A stretch of 64,000 nt of DNA, taken from contig JAAEQC010000157.1 in assembly GCA_024231905.1 (NCBI GenBank), positions 27,930 through 91,929 on the forward strand, in the 5' to 3' direction. Shown here piece by piece: positions 42,262 to 52,367 of this stretch. Within the stretch, counting starts at the first letter, position 1, and every line of letters starts with the position of its first letter. The notes beneath the pieces were generated by a model. That model was not told where the DNA came from. It was given only the letters and a program-made list of their open reading frames with translations, and made no database searches. The position numbers and the translations under genes were made by a program. The stretch comes from a bacterium. Lineage in GTDB: Bacteria > Krumholzibacteriota > Krumholzibacteriia > LZORAL124-64-63.

Positions 42262-42944
42262 TAGAGCTGCCTCGCCAGCTCGAAGTAGTCATGGAACGCA
42301 TATCGGCCGGTCGACTTGGTGTAGTACCCCAGGCCAGCATATCCACCGAGATACGGTTGCGAACCCGTGTTAATCCCAAGGTTGTCATCGGTGAATGACT
42401 CCATTCCCGGAACCAAGACAAACGTCGGAGATGCGACCGTGTAGCTACCGAGATCATTCTCCCAGACGCTAATCAGCACGTCGTCGGTTGGCTGGCGAAT
42501 AACATCTACCTGGATGTGAACCCAGCTGTTGACTGCGTAGGTGGCCGAGGACTGCATGATGGCGCTAGCCAGCGGAAGGCCACTCGATGGCGGGCCCTTC
42601 ACCACGACCAACCGAGCCGGCGACTCGTCGTGGGCCAATCCGATCAGGTACCCGGAGTCGCCGACGCTATTTCCCTCGAGAGAGAGAAAAAGAAACGGAG
42701 TGGCATCGACCCCTAGAACACGCTGCATCGCGCACGAGATCCGCCCCCCTTTCGCCATCGGGGCAAAGTCACCTGGATTGGTAAGGTAGTAAAGCCCACT
42801 CGCTCCAACGTCCGGTTGCAATGAGTGCCACCCATACAACCACGATCCGCCACCACTAGGGGGAGAGAATCCATTGCTGACGTTGCGATCAACCAGCGAA
42901 GTGGAAAGCGACCCTGTGAGCGCGCCAAAGTCTGATTCAGCCAT
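42261..42944 (-). CDS. putative LamG-like structural protein
   Basis: MAESDFGALTGSLSTSLVDRNVSNGF...NSWVHIQVDVIRQPTDDVLISVWEND...GYAGLGYYTKSTGRYAFHDYFELA. Confidence 0.55.
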   Translation of the reverse strand: MAESDFGALTGSLSTSLVDRNVSNGFSPPSGGGSWLYGWHSLQPDVGASGLYYLTNPGDFAPMAKGGRISCAMQRVLGVDATPFLFLSLEGNSVGDSGYLIGLAHDESPARLVVVKGPPSSGLPLASAIMQSSATYAVNSWVHIQVDVIRQPTDDVLISVWENDLGSYTVASPTFVLVPGMESFTDDNLGINTGSQPYLGGYAGLGYYTKSTGRYAFHDYFELARQL

Positions 42945-42952
42945 GTCGGCTC

Positions 42953-44224
42953 CTATAGCGTTTCTATCGGCCGCCACTTCAGCTTTGCAGCTGGAGTGCC
43001 GGACGTGTAAACAAGCGTCCGAATACGGACCGCAGAATAACCCTCGTCGACATCAATGTCCCCGGGCGCCGTAGCAGTATCCCAGTCCAACCACGTAGTG
43101 CTTCCCGGGCGCCTGACCTGAAGCACCAGAGTTGCAACGAACGTCCCGCTTATCGTAACTCGCACTCCGCTGCCTGGGTTGATATCGAGAGGAGTCCCGT
43201 ACCCGGGGCCCGCGAGAGCCTGGAGTGTTATCTCGGTCTCGAAGCTCTCGTATGTGTTTGCAGCGCCGCCTGTAAAAAAACCCGCGGCGGCGAGATCGGT
43301 TCCGATCCCAGCGAACGCAGTAGTGGACGTTTCATTGCTCTGCCAGTTTGTCTCAAAGCTTTCAGTCGACCCAGCTGGAGCAATCTGAGCTGGTGCGGGC
43401 GCCGCGTAGATGTTCGCGAACGTCACATCATAGGCCGTGAAAAAACCAGGCCCGGCGTTGTCCGCCCATGTAAAATGAAGGTTCATTCCAATCATGAGAT
43501 AGTTCGCGAACTCACCGCAGTCACTGTACGTTGACGGGGTTGTGAACGTTGGTGAACTGAGCGCACCAGCAAAATCAGGGCGGTGCCAAGCCAGTGCGCC
43601 ATCCGTAATATGTGCCCAGCAGTCGACATGCATTTCTCCTACCAGCAGTATCGACGAGGCGAGATCGGTGGCGTCTGGCGATGAAACGATATTTGTCGAG
43701 TCTGCAGCAGAATGAACAGCCGCGTCGGCCCGATGGGCGTTGAAGGTGGCTTTGATTTCGTTCAGCCTCGAGTGGACGTCGCCTGGGGTTGACCCAATGA
43801 ACGATTCCGTGATGAGTCTGCTTGTATCTGCCACCGGGTGTCTGGCCGGCCACTCCGTCTCAAACGAATCGAAGGCGGCGCTGGTCGATCCGAATGTCGC
43901 TGCCGAAATGTCGCCCAATGTAAACGCGGAGATTGCGTCCTCGTTGTCTGGCCACAGCTGCTCAAAGCTGTCGTAAACCGTCTGCTGCAGCCCGGACCCG
44001 AAGCTGGCAGCGGTCAGGTGGGTGGCCGGAACAAATGCCGTGATGGCATCCTCGTTGCCATCCCAGAGCGCCTCAAATGTTTCTGCCCACTCATATGGTG
44101 GACCAAACGTCGCAGTGTCCAGACCTACTGCTGCCGAGCTATCGGTCCAGTCCGCCGGGACAGACTCGATGTCAACGCCGCTCTGCTGCAGCGCCGTCTC
44201 GAAGCTGGGATTAGAAATCGCCAT
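42953..44224 (-). CDS. repeat-containing tail fibre/structural protein
   Basis: multiple [ED][ST]FE-x-x-W-x-x-NE-x-x-(S/T)AF repeats. Confidence 0.6.
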   Translation of the reverse strand: MAISNPSFETALQQSGVDIESVPADWTDSSAAVGLDTATFGPPYEWAETFEALWDGNEDAITAFVPATHLTAASFGSGLQQTVYDSFEQLWPDNEDAISAFTLGDISAATFGSTSAAFDSFETEWPARHPVADTSRLITESFIGSTPGDVHSRLNEIKATFNAHRADAAVHSAADSTNIVSSPDATDLASSILLVGEMHVDCWAHITDGALAWHRPDFAGALSSPTFTTPSTYSDCGEFANYLMIGMNLHFTWADNAGPGFFTAYDVTFANIYAAPAPAQIAPAGSTESFETNWQSNETSTTAFAGIGTDLAAAGFFTGGAANTYESFETEITLQALAGPGYGTPLDINPGSGVRVTISGTFVATLVLQVRRPGSTTWLDWDTATAPGDIDVDEGYSAVRIRTLVYTSGTPAAKLKWRPIETL

Positions 44225-44225
44225 T

Positions 44226-45776
44226 CTACACCAGCGCCAGCCCGGTCCGGTCGTTGAGCAGGGTGACGGTACCGAGCACCGGGATTGAGTTGTACGGAAT
44301 GGTCGTGTTCCCGATTGGCACGAAGGTCGTTTTATCGACTTCGTCGACACCCGTGGTGTTGTCGACGATATTGACCAGCTTCGACCACGCGATGATGTTG
44401 CGGACGCCGCCCAGCTCGTCTTTCATTTCCCAGCCGAACTTGAAGTCGGCGTTGGCGACGACGAGAGATGAGTCGTCCGGGTCGACGAGTTCAACAGCGA
44501 AGAAGTCTGCCAGGTTTGACCGTATCGCCGCATCGACGGTCGCCGGTGCTGCGCCCTGGGCCAGGCGAACTTTGGCGGTGATATTGATCGTGGTGAGCAC
44601 CGGGTCGACCACCGAGTACTCGAAGGTGATGGTTGGCTTGTATGTCCCCTCGATCAGCGCCCGGACCTCATCCTTCTGTGCCGTGGTTGCTGTGGTCGGG
44701 GCATACCCACCGGAAGCAAGGGCCGCGCCGCGCGCCACCAGATAGAGAAAGCCGTTGTTCTCTGGAATCCCTGCGAGCTGGTCGGAGGTGAGAATCAGCG
44801 CCTTGGAAACTCCGGAAACCCGCTGGGCGTTGATCCCGTAGTCTGGCTGGGCGACGGACCGCGAGTTGACTGTCATTTGTCCCGGCAACTCCCGCTGGGC
44901 GTTGGCCAGGGTCTCGCGGGCGGTTCCCGGGCTGGCTACAAGAGGGTTCGTTACAGCGAAGGTGACAGGGGCTCCGAGCGCATCCGTCAGAGAGAACTCC
45001 GGAACGATGAGGGTGCCAGGGTCGACGGAGATGGCTCCACCGCCGGACTTCGAGTTGACCGTCGTGACCCCGCTCGGGATCCGTCCGTTGGTGCCATCGC
45101 CGAAGACTACCAGGGCGCGGTCGTTGTCAGAGAGCAGGACCATATAGTGCGGATCGGTGTTGGTCGAGCTGAGGAAGTTGTCGACCTTGGCCCACGGGTC
45201 CGGCGCCCCGACCGGGGTGATGTCATCCCCGACAGAAACCACCTCGAGAAACGGGGTCTGGTCGAGCAGGAGGCGCTGGTCTGCAAGGTCGGTCGAGGTG
45301 AATGATTTTGTGTGGGACTGTGAGTTCTCCGTCGCCACGCTGAACGCAGAGTTCCCTGCCGGGATCGTGGCGTCCGCCAGGATCTGGAAGCGCGCAGGAT
45401 TCGTCGCGGAGGCCGACCGAATTATCATCCCAGCGGTGAGCGGGATGTCGTCGTATGTTCCGGTGAGCGAAAACTGGATGTCGACCGTCGATGCGGTCTG
45501 GCCCGAGAAGGTGTACCCGAGCGGGCGAGCATGCTTGACGCCGTTGATCCGGCGGGTGCAGACGCTGAAAAACGCCTCGGCAAACTGGGCCGACCGGTAT
45601 TTATCCACGACGTCGCCGACAAAGGCTCCGCTCTCCAAGAGGATGTTCCCGAAGTTGGCGACCGCGGTGTCGCTCCAATCCGGGTGGACGCTCGCAATCG
45701 TGCGCGTGAGCCTCTCCCGAAGCGAGTCGAAATCCCGCGACTGGACGTCAAGATCTGCTGGTAGAATCCTAGCCAA
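44226..45776 (-). CDS. baseplate J-like protein (TTG start likely)
   Basis: ARILPADLDVQSRDFDSLRERLTRTIASVHPDWSDTAVANFGNILLESGAFVGDVVDKYRSAQFAEAFF...; GGAGG upstream of TTG at 45776. Confidence 0.88.
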   Translation of the reverse strand: MARILPADLDVQSRDFDSLRERLTRTIASVHPDWSDTAVANFGNILLESGAFVGDVVDKYRSAQFAEAFFSVCTRRINGVKHARPLGYTFSGQTASTVDIQFSLTGTYDDIPLTAGMIIRSASATNPARFQILADATIPAGNSAFSVATENSQSHTKSFTSTDLADQRLLLDQTPFLEVVSVGDDITPVGAPDPWAKVDNFLSSTNTDPHYMVLLSDNDRALVVFGDGTNGRIPSGVTTVNSKSGGGAISVDPGTLIVPEFSLTDALGAPVTFAVTNPLVASPGTARETLANAQRELPGQMTVNSRSVAQPDYGINAQRVSGVSKALILTSDQLAGIPENNGFLYLVARGAALASGGYAPTTATTAQKDEVRALIEGTYKPTITFEYSVVDPVLTTINITAKVRLAQGAAPATVDAAIRSNLADFFAVELVDPDDSSLVVANADFKFGWEMKDELGGVRNIIAWSKLVNIVDNTTGVDEVDKTTFVPIGNTTIPYNSIPVLGTVTLLNDRTGLALV

Positions 45777-46191
45777 CGGTCGCCTCCACTGCCTCTGTGG
45801 ACACATTGCCAAGCTGACCTGTATCAACCTGGAATGTTACAGTCATCTTGGCTCGCCGTCCACCCGCGATATCATCGAGGACTATATCACCTGGAGCGGC
45901 CAGCGCGCGGGGCTCCCAACGGGAGATAGCGTCAACCACCCGGACCCGCATAAGATCTCTGCGGATATCCTCATCGATGTTGGTGTGTCGAGCTCGATCA
46001 ATCTGTGATCCGAAGTCCAACCGCCACGGGTACTCGCCTCGATAAACTCCGTCGCTCGACGACGCACGGACGCCGAGTACGCATCGGATGTTTGACTTGA
46101 TGAGGGTGGCCCCAGTTGCCGTGGCATAGTCGCCGTGCTCCCTGGTGAGCGGGTAGGAGATGCCTTTTCCGGTCGTGACTTCATCGGACAT
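45769..46191 (-). CDS. GPW/gp25-family baseplate wedge protein
   Basis: GATLIKSNIRCVLGVRASSSDGVYRGEYPWRLDFGSQIDRARHTNIDEDIRRDLMRVRVVDAISRWEPR. Confidence 0.85.
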   Translation of the reverse strand: MSDEVTTGKGISYPLTREHGDYATATGATLIKSNIRCVLGVRASSSDGVYRGEYPWRLDFGSQIDRARHTNIDEDIRRDLMRVRVVDAISRWEPRALAAPGDIVLDDIAGGRRAKMTVTFQVDTGQLGNVSTEAVEATVG

Positions 46192-46200
46192 CGCCTTCTC

Positions 46201-46896
46201 CTAAATCTGAATCGCCTCGAGCACCGCGATGATTGGCTCAAGCGCATCTATCATTTCCTGGGCGCCCATGTCCGCGGGGTCCGGCATGCTCGGGAGGTCC
46301 ACCGGGGCCGGCAGAAAGCTGATGAGCGACGAGATGGATCCAAGGATCCCTGTTACCGGCCCGAGGGCCGCCCCGGCGTGGGCCGTCATCGTGGCGGCGT
46401 TGTTGAGCGCGCACTGAGCCTCGGTCTGCAGGGCGGTATCTCCTGCCAAGACTGCCTGATCCATGAGGGCCTGGGCGGAGGCGGTGGCAGTGGCGACCTC
46501 TGTGAGCTGCTCGATCACTGCCGTGAGGTATTTCGCGCAGGCGCTGATCGTGGTGATGACCATCAGCGGCACCGAAAGCTGCGGGATGAGCGTGGCCACC
46601 TTCGCTATCTTCTGTCTCGCCTCGTTCAGGGCCTCTATGAAACCCGCGGGGTCGACCGGAATCTCAGGTGCTCGCTCGAGCACCGTAAATAGCGCGGTCA
46701 CGGCGTCGATCAGAATCAGAGCTGGCTGCAGGGCGGCCAGGGCCGGACCGAGCTGGGACATAATCGACTGAACGGCGCTGAAGTCCGTGCCGACCAACCC
46801 AACCGGGCTCGGGAGCGAGACCAACTGCATCCCCGCTGGGAGGGTCACAGAGACCTCTGCTGGGGGCGAAGGGAGTTGTCCGGTGGTGCAGCTCAT
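46201..46896 (-). CDS. hypothetical baseplate-module protein
   Basis: MSCTTGQLPSPPAEVSVTLPAGMQLV...; Ala-rich hydrophobic helices between spike and gp25 genes. Confidence 0.5.
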   Translation of the reverse strand: MSCTTGQLPSPPAEVSVTLPAGMQLVSLPSPVGLVGTDFSAVQSIMSQLGPALAALQPALILIDAVTALFTVLERAPEIPVDPAGFIEALNEARQKIAKVATLIPQLSVPLMVITTISACAKYLTAVIEQLTEVATATASAQALMDQAVLAGDTALQTEAQCALNNAATMTAHAGAALGPVTGILGSISSLISFLPAPVDLPSMPDPADMGAQEMIDALEPIIAVLEAIQI

Positions 46897-47450
46897 ATCG
46901 GCGGCCCCGTCGGCGCCACAGGGCGCCCGTTGAGCGTAAGGGTGGACCCACTCAGGGCCAGGAGGCCTGTGGTAGCGATACGCACGCCCAGCGCCGAGCT
47001 GACGCCCGCTGTGCGCCCAGCAACGTCGACCTCGAGCAGCACCCCGGCGCCATCCGCGGCCTGATCCTTGATTTTGACCCCCGTTGAGTTTGCCCGAGCG
47101 TCAACTTCTATCTGGATCCGGCCGTCCCGCCAGACGATCTTGTCGCCGTCCTCGGTGATCTCGGTGCCCGTTGGCAGCTCGTCGTCGCCAAAATGAGCGC
47201 CGGTCACCCTGCCGGCCTCCCGGTCGCCGCCGATGAACTGAATCACCACCGTCGCGCCGACCGGCGGCACGATGGCGGCGCCGTGGTCCTTCGCTCCGCT
47301 TGCTGGCAGCCCGATCACCGGATACCAGGGAGATTCGTCGAGCTCGCCGTCGATACGCACGCGCACCCATCCATCAGCACGCCGATCAATCACGGTCCCT
47401 TCGTAGGGCCACGGCGCCGGGAATGCATAGTCGAGAGTTCGCTCTGACAT
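46893..47450 (-). CDS. baseplate assembly protein V / spike-like
   Basis: PYEGTVIDRRADGWVRVRIDGELDESPWYPVIGL...PPVGATVVIQFIGGDREAGRVTGAHFGDDELP. Confidence 0.85.
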   Translation of the reverse strand: MSERTLDYAFPAPWPYEGTVIDRRADGWVRVRIDGELDESPWYPVIGLPASGAKDHGAAIVPPVGATVVIQFIGGDREAGRVTGAHFGDDELPTGTEITEDGDKIVWRDGRIQIEVDARANSTGVKIKDQAADGAGVLLEVDVAGRTAGVSSALGVRIATTGLLALSGSTLTLNGRPVAPTGPPI

Positions 47451-47457
47451 TGGTATC

Positions 47458-48708
47458 CTATTTGAGGAATTTCATGAGCCTGGACAAGGGCTTGATATTC
47501 GAAGTCGTGCCGAGGAAGTTTCTCAGTGCCGTATCGAGAGCAGCGTCAGATCCAGAGCCCTTCTTCCTGCCGGCCCGACGGATTTGCAGGACAGACTCCT
47601 TTGCTCCGACGCGGTGCGTGGCATTCCGGAGCGAGTAGATCCCGTCGAGCGATGGGTTCAGGCCCCAGACGAGGATATTGGTGAACGTCCGGATCGTCGG
47701 CTCTAGAAAAACGGTGAGGTTCAGCTTCAGCGCGTTGTATTTGTAATCCTTGTAGAGTGAGTCCGCCAGGAGCTGAGCCTCTTGCTCCGTCCGGGATCCG
47801 ATATTGCGCTCGATCTCGAACCCAGTGTCGCCATCATCAAACTGATCGCCCTCGGCAATCGTCTTAATGTCGTCGCTGTCAACGACTTCCACCAGCCCCC
47901 GGGTCGAAGCATCGCTCCCTTCCACCTTATACACCCTCTTGGTGCGAGGGTCACGGCCATACAGCACCACCCTCCCTGCCACCCCGGCGCCGAAGGAGTC
48001 GATGGCGTAGTCCTTGATGAGCCCGACCCCGACAACCCCTCGAACGTACCTGAAGAGGTGCGCGGGAGCCTTGGATCGCTTGGGCTCCTGCCAGTAGATT
48101 CCGCCCTCATCGGACCACAACTCGAAGCCCTCAAGGCGCGCGAGGTACTCAGCAAACTCCCAAGCGTGCTCCTTCGCCTGAGTGATCGACGCCAACCGCT
48201 CCGTTGTCTCTGTGATATGGAGCGCCGATGGGTCGAGGCCGTGACCAGAAAGAACCTCGCGAGCCACCTCCGACCTGGTCTTTTCGTACCAGGTTCTGGA
48301 TTTCGGCTGCCGCGATCTCTTGGCACGCTTGCGCTCGTATGCGGTGACGGTGATGCTCTTGGAATTTCCTTTGTGCTCCTTGGCCACGAACTCCGCTGGT
48401 TCACGCATGCGTCCCGGGTATCCGTACTGAACGAGATACCTCGCGCCCTTGCGCAGGATGGGTTCCTCACGAAGCGCCCAGTCGTCGAAGTTATTGATGG
48501 GCAACTCGACCCGAGAAGTAGCTCCCCCGCCGCCCTTGTCGGTGTGGATGACATCCGTGACCCGGTCCGTGATGTCGGTCCACTCCCCGTTGGCCTGCCG
48601 GACCCGGACGTAGTAGTGCGGCGACAGCAGGTCGACCGGTGGCGAACTCGCGTCGTCGTAGGCCGATGCATCGACCCCTGGCTGGGGCTCTCTGACAACG
48701 CCAATCAC
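47458..48708 (-). CDS. late control D-like tail hub protein
   Basis: Position between spike V and LysM genes; ITVTAYERKRAKRSRQPKSRTWYEKTRSEVAREVLSGHGLD. Confidence 0.7.
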   Translation of the reverse strand: MIGVVREPQPGVDASAYDDASSPPVDLLSPHYYVRVRQANGEWTDITDRVTDVIHTDKGGGGATSRVELPINNFDDWALREEPILRKGARYLVQYGYPGRMREPAEFVAKEHKGNSKSITVTAYERKRAKRSRQPKSRTWYEKTRSEVAREVLSGHGLDPSALHITETTERLASITQAKEHAWEFAEYLARLEGFELWSDEGGIYWQEPKRSKAPAHLFRYVRGVVGVGLIKDYAIDSFGAGVAGRVVLYGRDPRTKRVYKVEGSDASTRGLVEVVDSDDIKTIAEGDQFDDGDTGFEIERNIGSRTEQEAQLLADSLYKDYKYNALKLNLTVFLEPTIRTFTNILVWGLNPSLDGIYSLRNATHRVGAKESVLQIRRAGRKKGSGSDAALDTALRNFLGTTSNIKPLSRLMKFLK

Positions 48709-49046
48709 ACAAACACCTCGGCCTTGAGCCCGAGGATCTCACTCCGTACCGTCGCCGCGCTCGGAAGGAGAATGATCTTCCCTCCAGGGATCGCCAACGT
48801 CGGATCCACAACTGGGACCGGCTGGAAATCACAGGCGATCCACCAGAGCCCACATGCCCTGGTGGAGATCATCCAATAATACATTTGGGCGAGCGTAAAC
48901 CAGGTGTCACCTTCGGTGGCGGTGTGAACGATGTTGTCGTCGCGGTCCGCGTAGCGATACGGCTCATACTCGCCGAGCAAAACCAGCCCGTTCCAGGCGG
49001 TGTAGGTCTCGGATGAGTAATATCTGGATTCAGGGGTAATTTGCAT
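48705..49046 (-). CDS. LysM-like tail protein
   Basis: HTATEGDTWFTLAQMYYW...WWIACDFQPVPVVDPTLAIPGGKIILLPS; tail-X/LysM pattern. Confidence 0.75.
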   Translation of the reverse strand: MQITPESRYYSSETYTAWNGLVLLGEYEPYRYADRDDNIVHTATEGDTWFTLAQMYYWMISTRACGLWWIACDFQPVPVVDPTLAIPGGKIILLPSAATVRSEILGLKAEVFV

Positions 49047-49047
49047 T

Positions 49048-49611
49048 TCAGCCCTGCTCCGCTGTCATGAATCCCTTCCGGTACGCGTCCGCGGACGTGA
49101 GCCGGTAGATTCTCTTCTCTTGGAAAACGCAGGCCGCATCGAATGCGGTCGGCTTCGAGTTCGTGTCGAACTCTTTGTCGGTGAACTGGAGCGAGTTGAT
49201 CACCACCCGGATCGCCAAGTACCCAGGCCACATCAACATAGCCGTCGGCGGCGAGCGCCGTAGTACATCATTCCAGCGACCGCGAGGATAGCAGAGCGCG
49301 ATCAAGAACCGGCGATGGCGCTCGAACTCATCGCGGATTGCGTCTGCGGTGCCGGCGTCGATCATCTCGCCTGGCTTCCTGGTGCGAGAAATCCATGCCT
49401 TCAGGTTGTGGACCAGCGTCAGGTCGAACTGGGTGTTTGCCGTGTTCTTGTAGCTCAGCCTCTCGAAGCTCGCGCCCAGGCCGGCATCCTTGTCCCAGTT
49501 GACTTGGATGGCCGTGACGAGTTGCTGGGGGTTGAACATGAAGCCCTGGGCCACGCCGGTGTCCTCGTTGATCAGTGCTCCGCGCACCTTTGGTCCGCTG
49601 GCGAAGCTCAT
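49048..49611 (-). CDS. tail/CIS-tube-type protein
   Basis: GFMFNPQQLVTAIQVNWDKDAGLGASFERLSYKNTANTQFDLTLVHNL...; position between LysM and tape measure. Confidence 0.6.
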   Translation of the reverse strand: MSFASGPKVRGALINEDTGVAQGFMFNPQQLVTAIQVNWDKDAGLGASFERLSYKNTANTQFDLTLVHNLKAWISRTRKPGEMIDAGTADAIRDEFERHRRFLIALCYPRGRWNDVLRRSPPTAMLMWPGYLAIRVVINSLQFTDKEFDTNSKPTAFDAACVFQEKRIYRLTSADAYRKGFMTAEQG

Positions 49612-52367
49612 TTACCACCTGTGGTTCGGATGGTTGGCTTGAACCTTCCGCCGCCGCGAGCGGACTGCTTGGCCTTTGCTGTGGCCTCGTTGTCGCCCGG
49701 GTTGATGTTGATGTCCAGTTGGACTCGGGCCTCTTTGTAGGCCATCCGGATCTCGTCTCCGAGCTGCGCCTCCTGGTTGCCCGCAAGGCCGGCGGTCCAG
49801 AATTGGAGATACCCACGGATGTTCTCCGCGGGATCAGCGACCGGGGCTGCTGGCTTGGCCCTATAGGACGCGGCGGTGCCTTGCTTCAGGGATGTCTCGT
49901 ACCTTGATCTCTCTCCTGCAGCCACCTGCTTTGACCGACCAAACGCCAGGGCCGCGGCTTCACGGAGTTCTCCAAACGCGCGAGTTCTACCGGGGGTCAT
50001 CCGGCCAACCGCCACCCCTTTCCGTGCCGCGCCAAGTTGCCTGAGGCTGAGCTGAAGCTGCGACCCCATCACTCCGGTCGACCGCATGAGGGGCTTCATT
50101 CTGGCGAAGATCTTGTCGTAGTCCGCTGTCGATACAAACCCCTTCGGGAGCAAGCCAAGGCGCTGGCCCTGTTTTGCAATCCGCATCTGCCCGGATGAGA
50201 CCTGGGCCTGCTGCTTTGCCCACAGTGCGTTGGCCTTTTTGACAGCCTTTTCTCTCTCGATTGGATCATCGATGGCCCGGATCCCAGCAGCCAACGTGGC
50301 CCGCTTTTTTGCGAACCCCATCTCAAGTTCCTGCTGCTTGATGACCCCGGACAGCAGAATCGTCTGTGCCATGTGCTCGCGCTTCGAGCGATCTTTCACG
50401 TGGCGGATGTCGCGGTTGTACTGCCGGGCACGGATATGAACCCTGGCCTGCGCGAGGGTCGCCATCTTTCGCTCAATCTCAAACGCCTGCTTCCGATGGG
50501 CTGTCGCTGACGCGATGTCTTTTTTTCGGATTGCCTTGTACATCCCGACCAGCGCCCGCTGTCGAGCAATGGACAGGCGTCCGACGGTCGCGGTTACCTT
50601 CGACAGCACCTTCTCTGCGGACTTGGAGCTTCTCGAGGCGCTCTTGATGAGCAGCTGTGTCTGAGCGCGAAGTTTTTGATTGAAGGAACTCATGTGGTCG
50701 GACCCACGCTTGATGGTCCGGTTGAAGGCACGGAACGACAGGCGGAACCTGGTGATTTTATCCTGGGCCTTTTGGGCGGCGGATGCGCCGTTGTCCAGCC
50801 GCTTGATCATCCACTTGCTAAGGAACCACCCTGTGGCCACGGCCGCCGCTCCAACCGCAGCCACAGAGCTCGCAGCAGCGGCGGCCTTGCTTGCAAAGGC
50901 TCCTGCCGCCGCGCGAGCTCGGCCCATGCGGGTAGTTGAGACCGCTAGAGCGGTGTTCTGCGCCGTGACCGCGGTGGTGGTCGTTGCGGTGGAGGTAGCC
51001 ATCGCCGCCTGGCCAGCGATATATCGCCCCGCCAAACGGCCGATGGACATCATCATCATCAAGCCACGAAGAACCTTGAAGGCACCCACTACGGTCATGA
51101 TGACCGCCCCCCAGACAATGGTCTGGCCGACGATCTTCTTCGTCACCGGATCCATCGAGTCGATCATGTCGACCAGGTCATTGAGCAGGCTCGTGAGCCT
51201 CTTCAAGACAGGAAGCATTACCTTCGCAAACAGCTCGCCGAACTTGATGACCGTGTTCTTCCAAGATCCAGACAGAAGGCGGTATTGCCCGCCAGTCGTG
51301 TCGAGGGCCTTCTTCACCTTGACCGCGGCGGCGCCGTGCGACTTGCCCAGTCGGTCCATCAATATCTGGTGGCCCTTGGTGTACTCGCCGGAGGTGGCGA
51401 GGCCTTTCTTGAGGTTCTTCTCGTAGGAGTTGATGATAGCCGAGTAGGCTTTCATCCCGCGGACGCCAAAGATGGTCTTTAGCGCGAGATTGCGCTGCTG
51501 GACACCGAGCTTCTGGAGGGCCGGATGGAGTTCTGCGACGATATCCGCCAGGTCTTTCATCTGGCCCTTAGAATCAACCGAGGTCACGCCGAGTTTTTTC
51601 ATCTCCTTCAGCGCGAGCTTGTCACCCGCGAGACGCCGCATGGCTTCGCGGTAGGCGGTCGCCGCGGTCGACGCCTCGTTCCCGGCGTCCCGAAGGAGAC
51701 CAAGAACAGCGAGCATCGACTCGAAGGACTGGTCCGCAGCCTTTGCCTGGGACGCGGCCTGCGAGATGGCGATCTGGAAATCGCGCATCTGGAACGCGCT
51801 GCCGTCGCTGACGACGGTGAGCTTGTCGACCACGTCTGGGAGGTCGTTGACGGTCTTGCCAAACGCATTCAGCGAGGCCATCGCCACCCCGGCGGCCTCG
51901 GCCACACCAAGCTGCCCCATAGACCCCGCCGCAAGGTCGAGCACTGGCCTCAACGCCTTGATGGACTCAGTGGCGGTTAGCCCCTGCGCTCCAAGCTCGC
52001 TCAGCCCTTGGGCTGCCTCCTCTGGGCTGAACTGCGTCAGCTTCCCTGCTTCGAACGCAGCCTTCTTCAGCGCCTCGAGATTTTGCGCACCGTCGATCAT
52101 CTTGGCCGAGGCGGCCGTGATGATGAACTCGAACTCGCCGAAGGCCTTGGTCGCCTTGTTCACAACAGCAAGAACACCAACGCCAGCGGCCACGGCCGCG
52201 GCGCCGCGCTTGGCGGTCCGTTGGGCAGCAGCCTTCTGCTTGCGCTCGAGATCCTTGGCGGCGTCGCCGGTCTTCTGCGTCTCCTTCCGGACCTTCCTCA
52301 TCGTGGCAGTCGCGCCGCGATCCTTGGCCCAGAACTCGAAGCCGAGTCCCATGCTGTTGAGGGCCAT
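49608..52367 (-). CDS. tail tape measure protein
   Basis: 919 aa; ALKKAAFEAGKLTQFSPEEAAQGLSELGAQGLTATESIKALRPVLDLAAGSMGQLGVAEAAGVAMASLNAFG...: TP901-type tape measure. Confidence 0.93.
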   Translation of the reverse strand: MALNSMGLGFEFWAKDRGATATMRKVRKETQKTGDAAKDLERKQKAAAQRTAKRGAAAVAAGVGVLAVVNKATKAFGEFEFIITAASAKMIDGAQNLEALKKAAFEAGKLTQFSPEEAAQGLSELGAQGLTATESIKALRPVLDLAAGSMGQLGVAEAAGVAMASLNAFGKTVNDLPDVVDKLTVVSDGSAFQMRDFQIAISQAASQAKAADQSFESMLAVLGLLRDAGNEASTAATAYREAMRRLAGDKLALKEMKKLGVTSVDSKGQMKDLADIVAELHPALQKLGVQQRNLALKTIFGVRGMKAYSAIINSYEKNLKKGLATSGEYTKGHQILMDRLGKSHGAAAVKVKKALDTTGGQYRLLSGSWKNTVIKFGELFAKVMLPVLKRLTSLLNDLVDMIDSMDPVTKKIVGQTIVWGAVIMTVVGAFKVLRGLMMMMSIGRLAGRYIAGQAAMATSTATTTTAVTAQNTALAVSTTRMGRARAAAGAFASKAAAAASSVAAVGAAAVATGWFLSKWMIKRLDNGASAAQKAQDKITRFRLSFRAFNRTIKRGSDHMSSFNQKLRAQTQLLIKSASRSSKSAEKVLSKVTATVGRLSIARQRALVGMYKAIRKKDIASATAHRKQAFEIERKMATLAQARVHIRARQYNRDIRHVKDRSKREHMAQTILLSGVIKQQELEMGFAKKRATLAAGIRAIDDPIEREKAVKKANALWAKQQAQVSSGQMRIAKQGQRLGLLPKGFVSTADYDKIFARMKPLMRSTGVMGSQLQLSLRQLGAARKGVAVGRMTPGRTRAFGELREAAALAFGRSKQVAAGERSRYETSLKQGTAASYRAKPAAPVADPAENIRGYLQFWTAGLAGNQEAQLGDEIRMAYKEARVQLDININPGDNEATAKAKQSARGGGRFKPTIRTTGGK

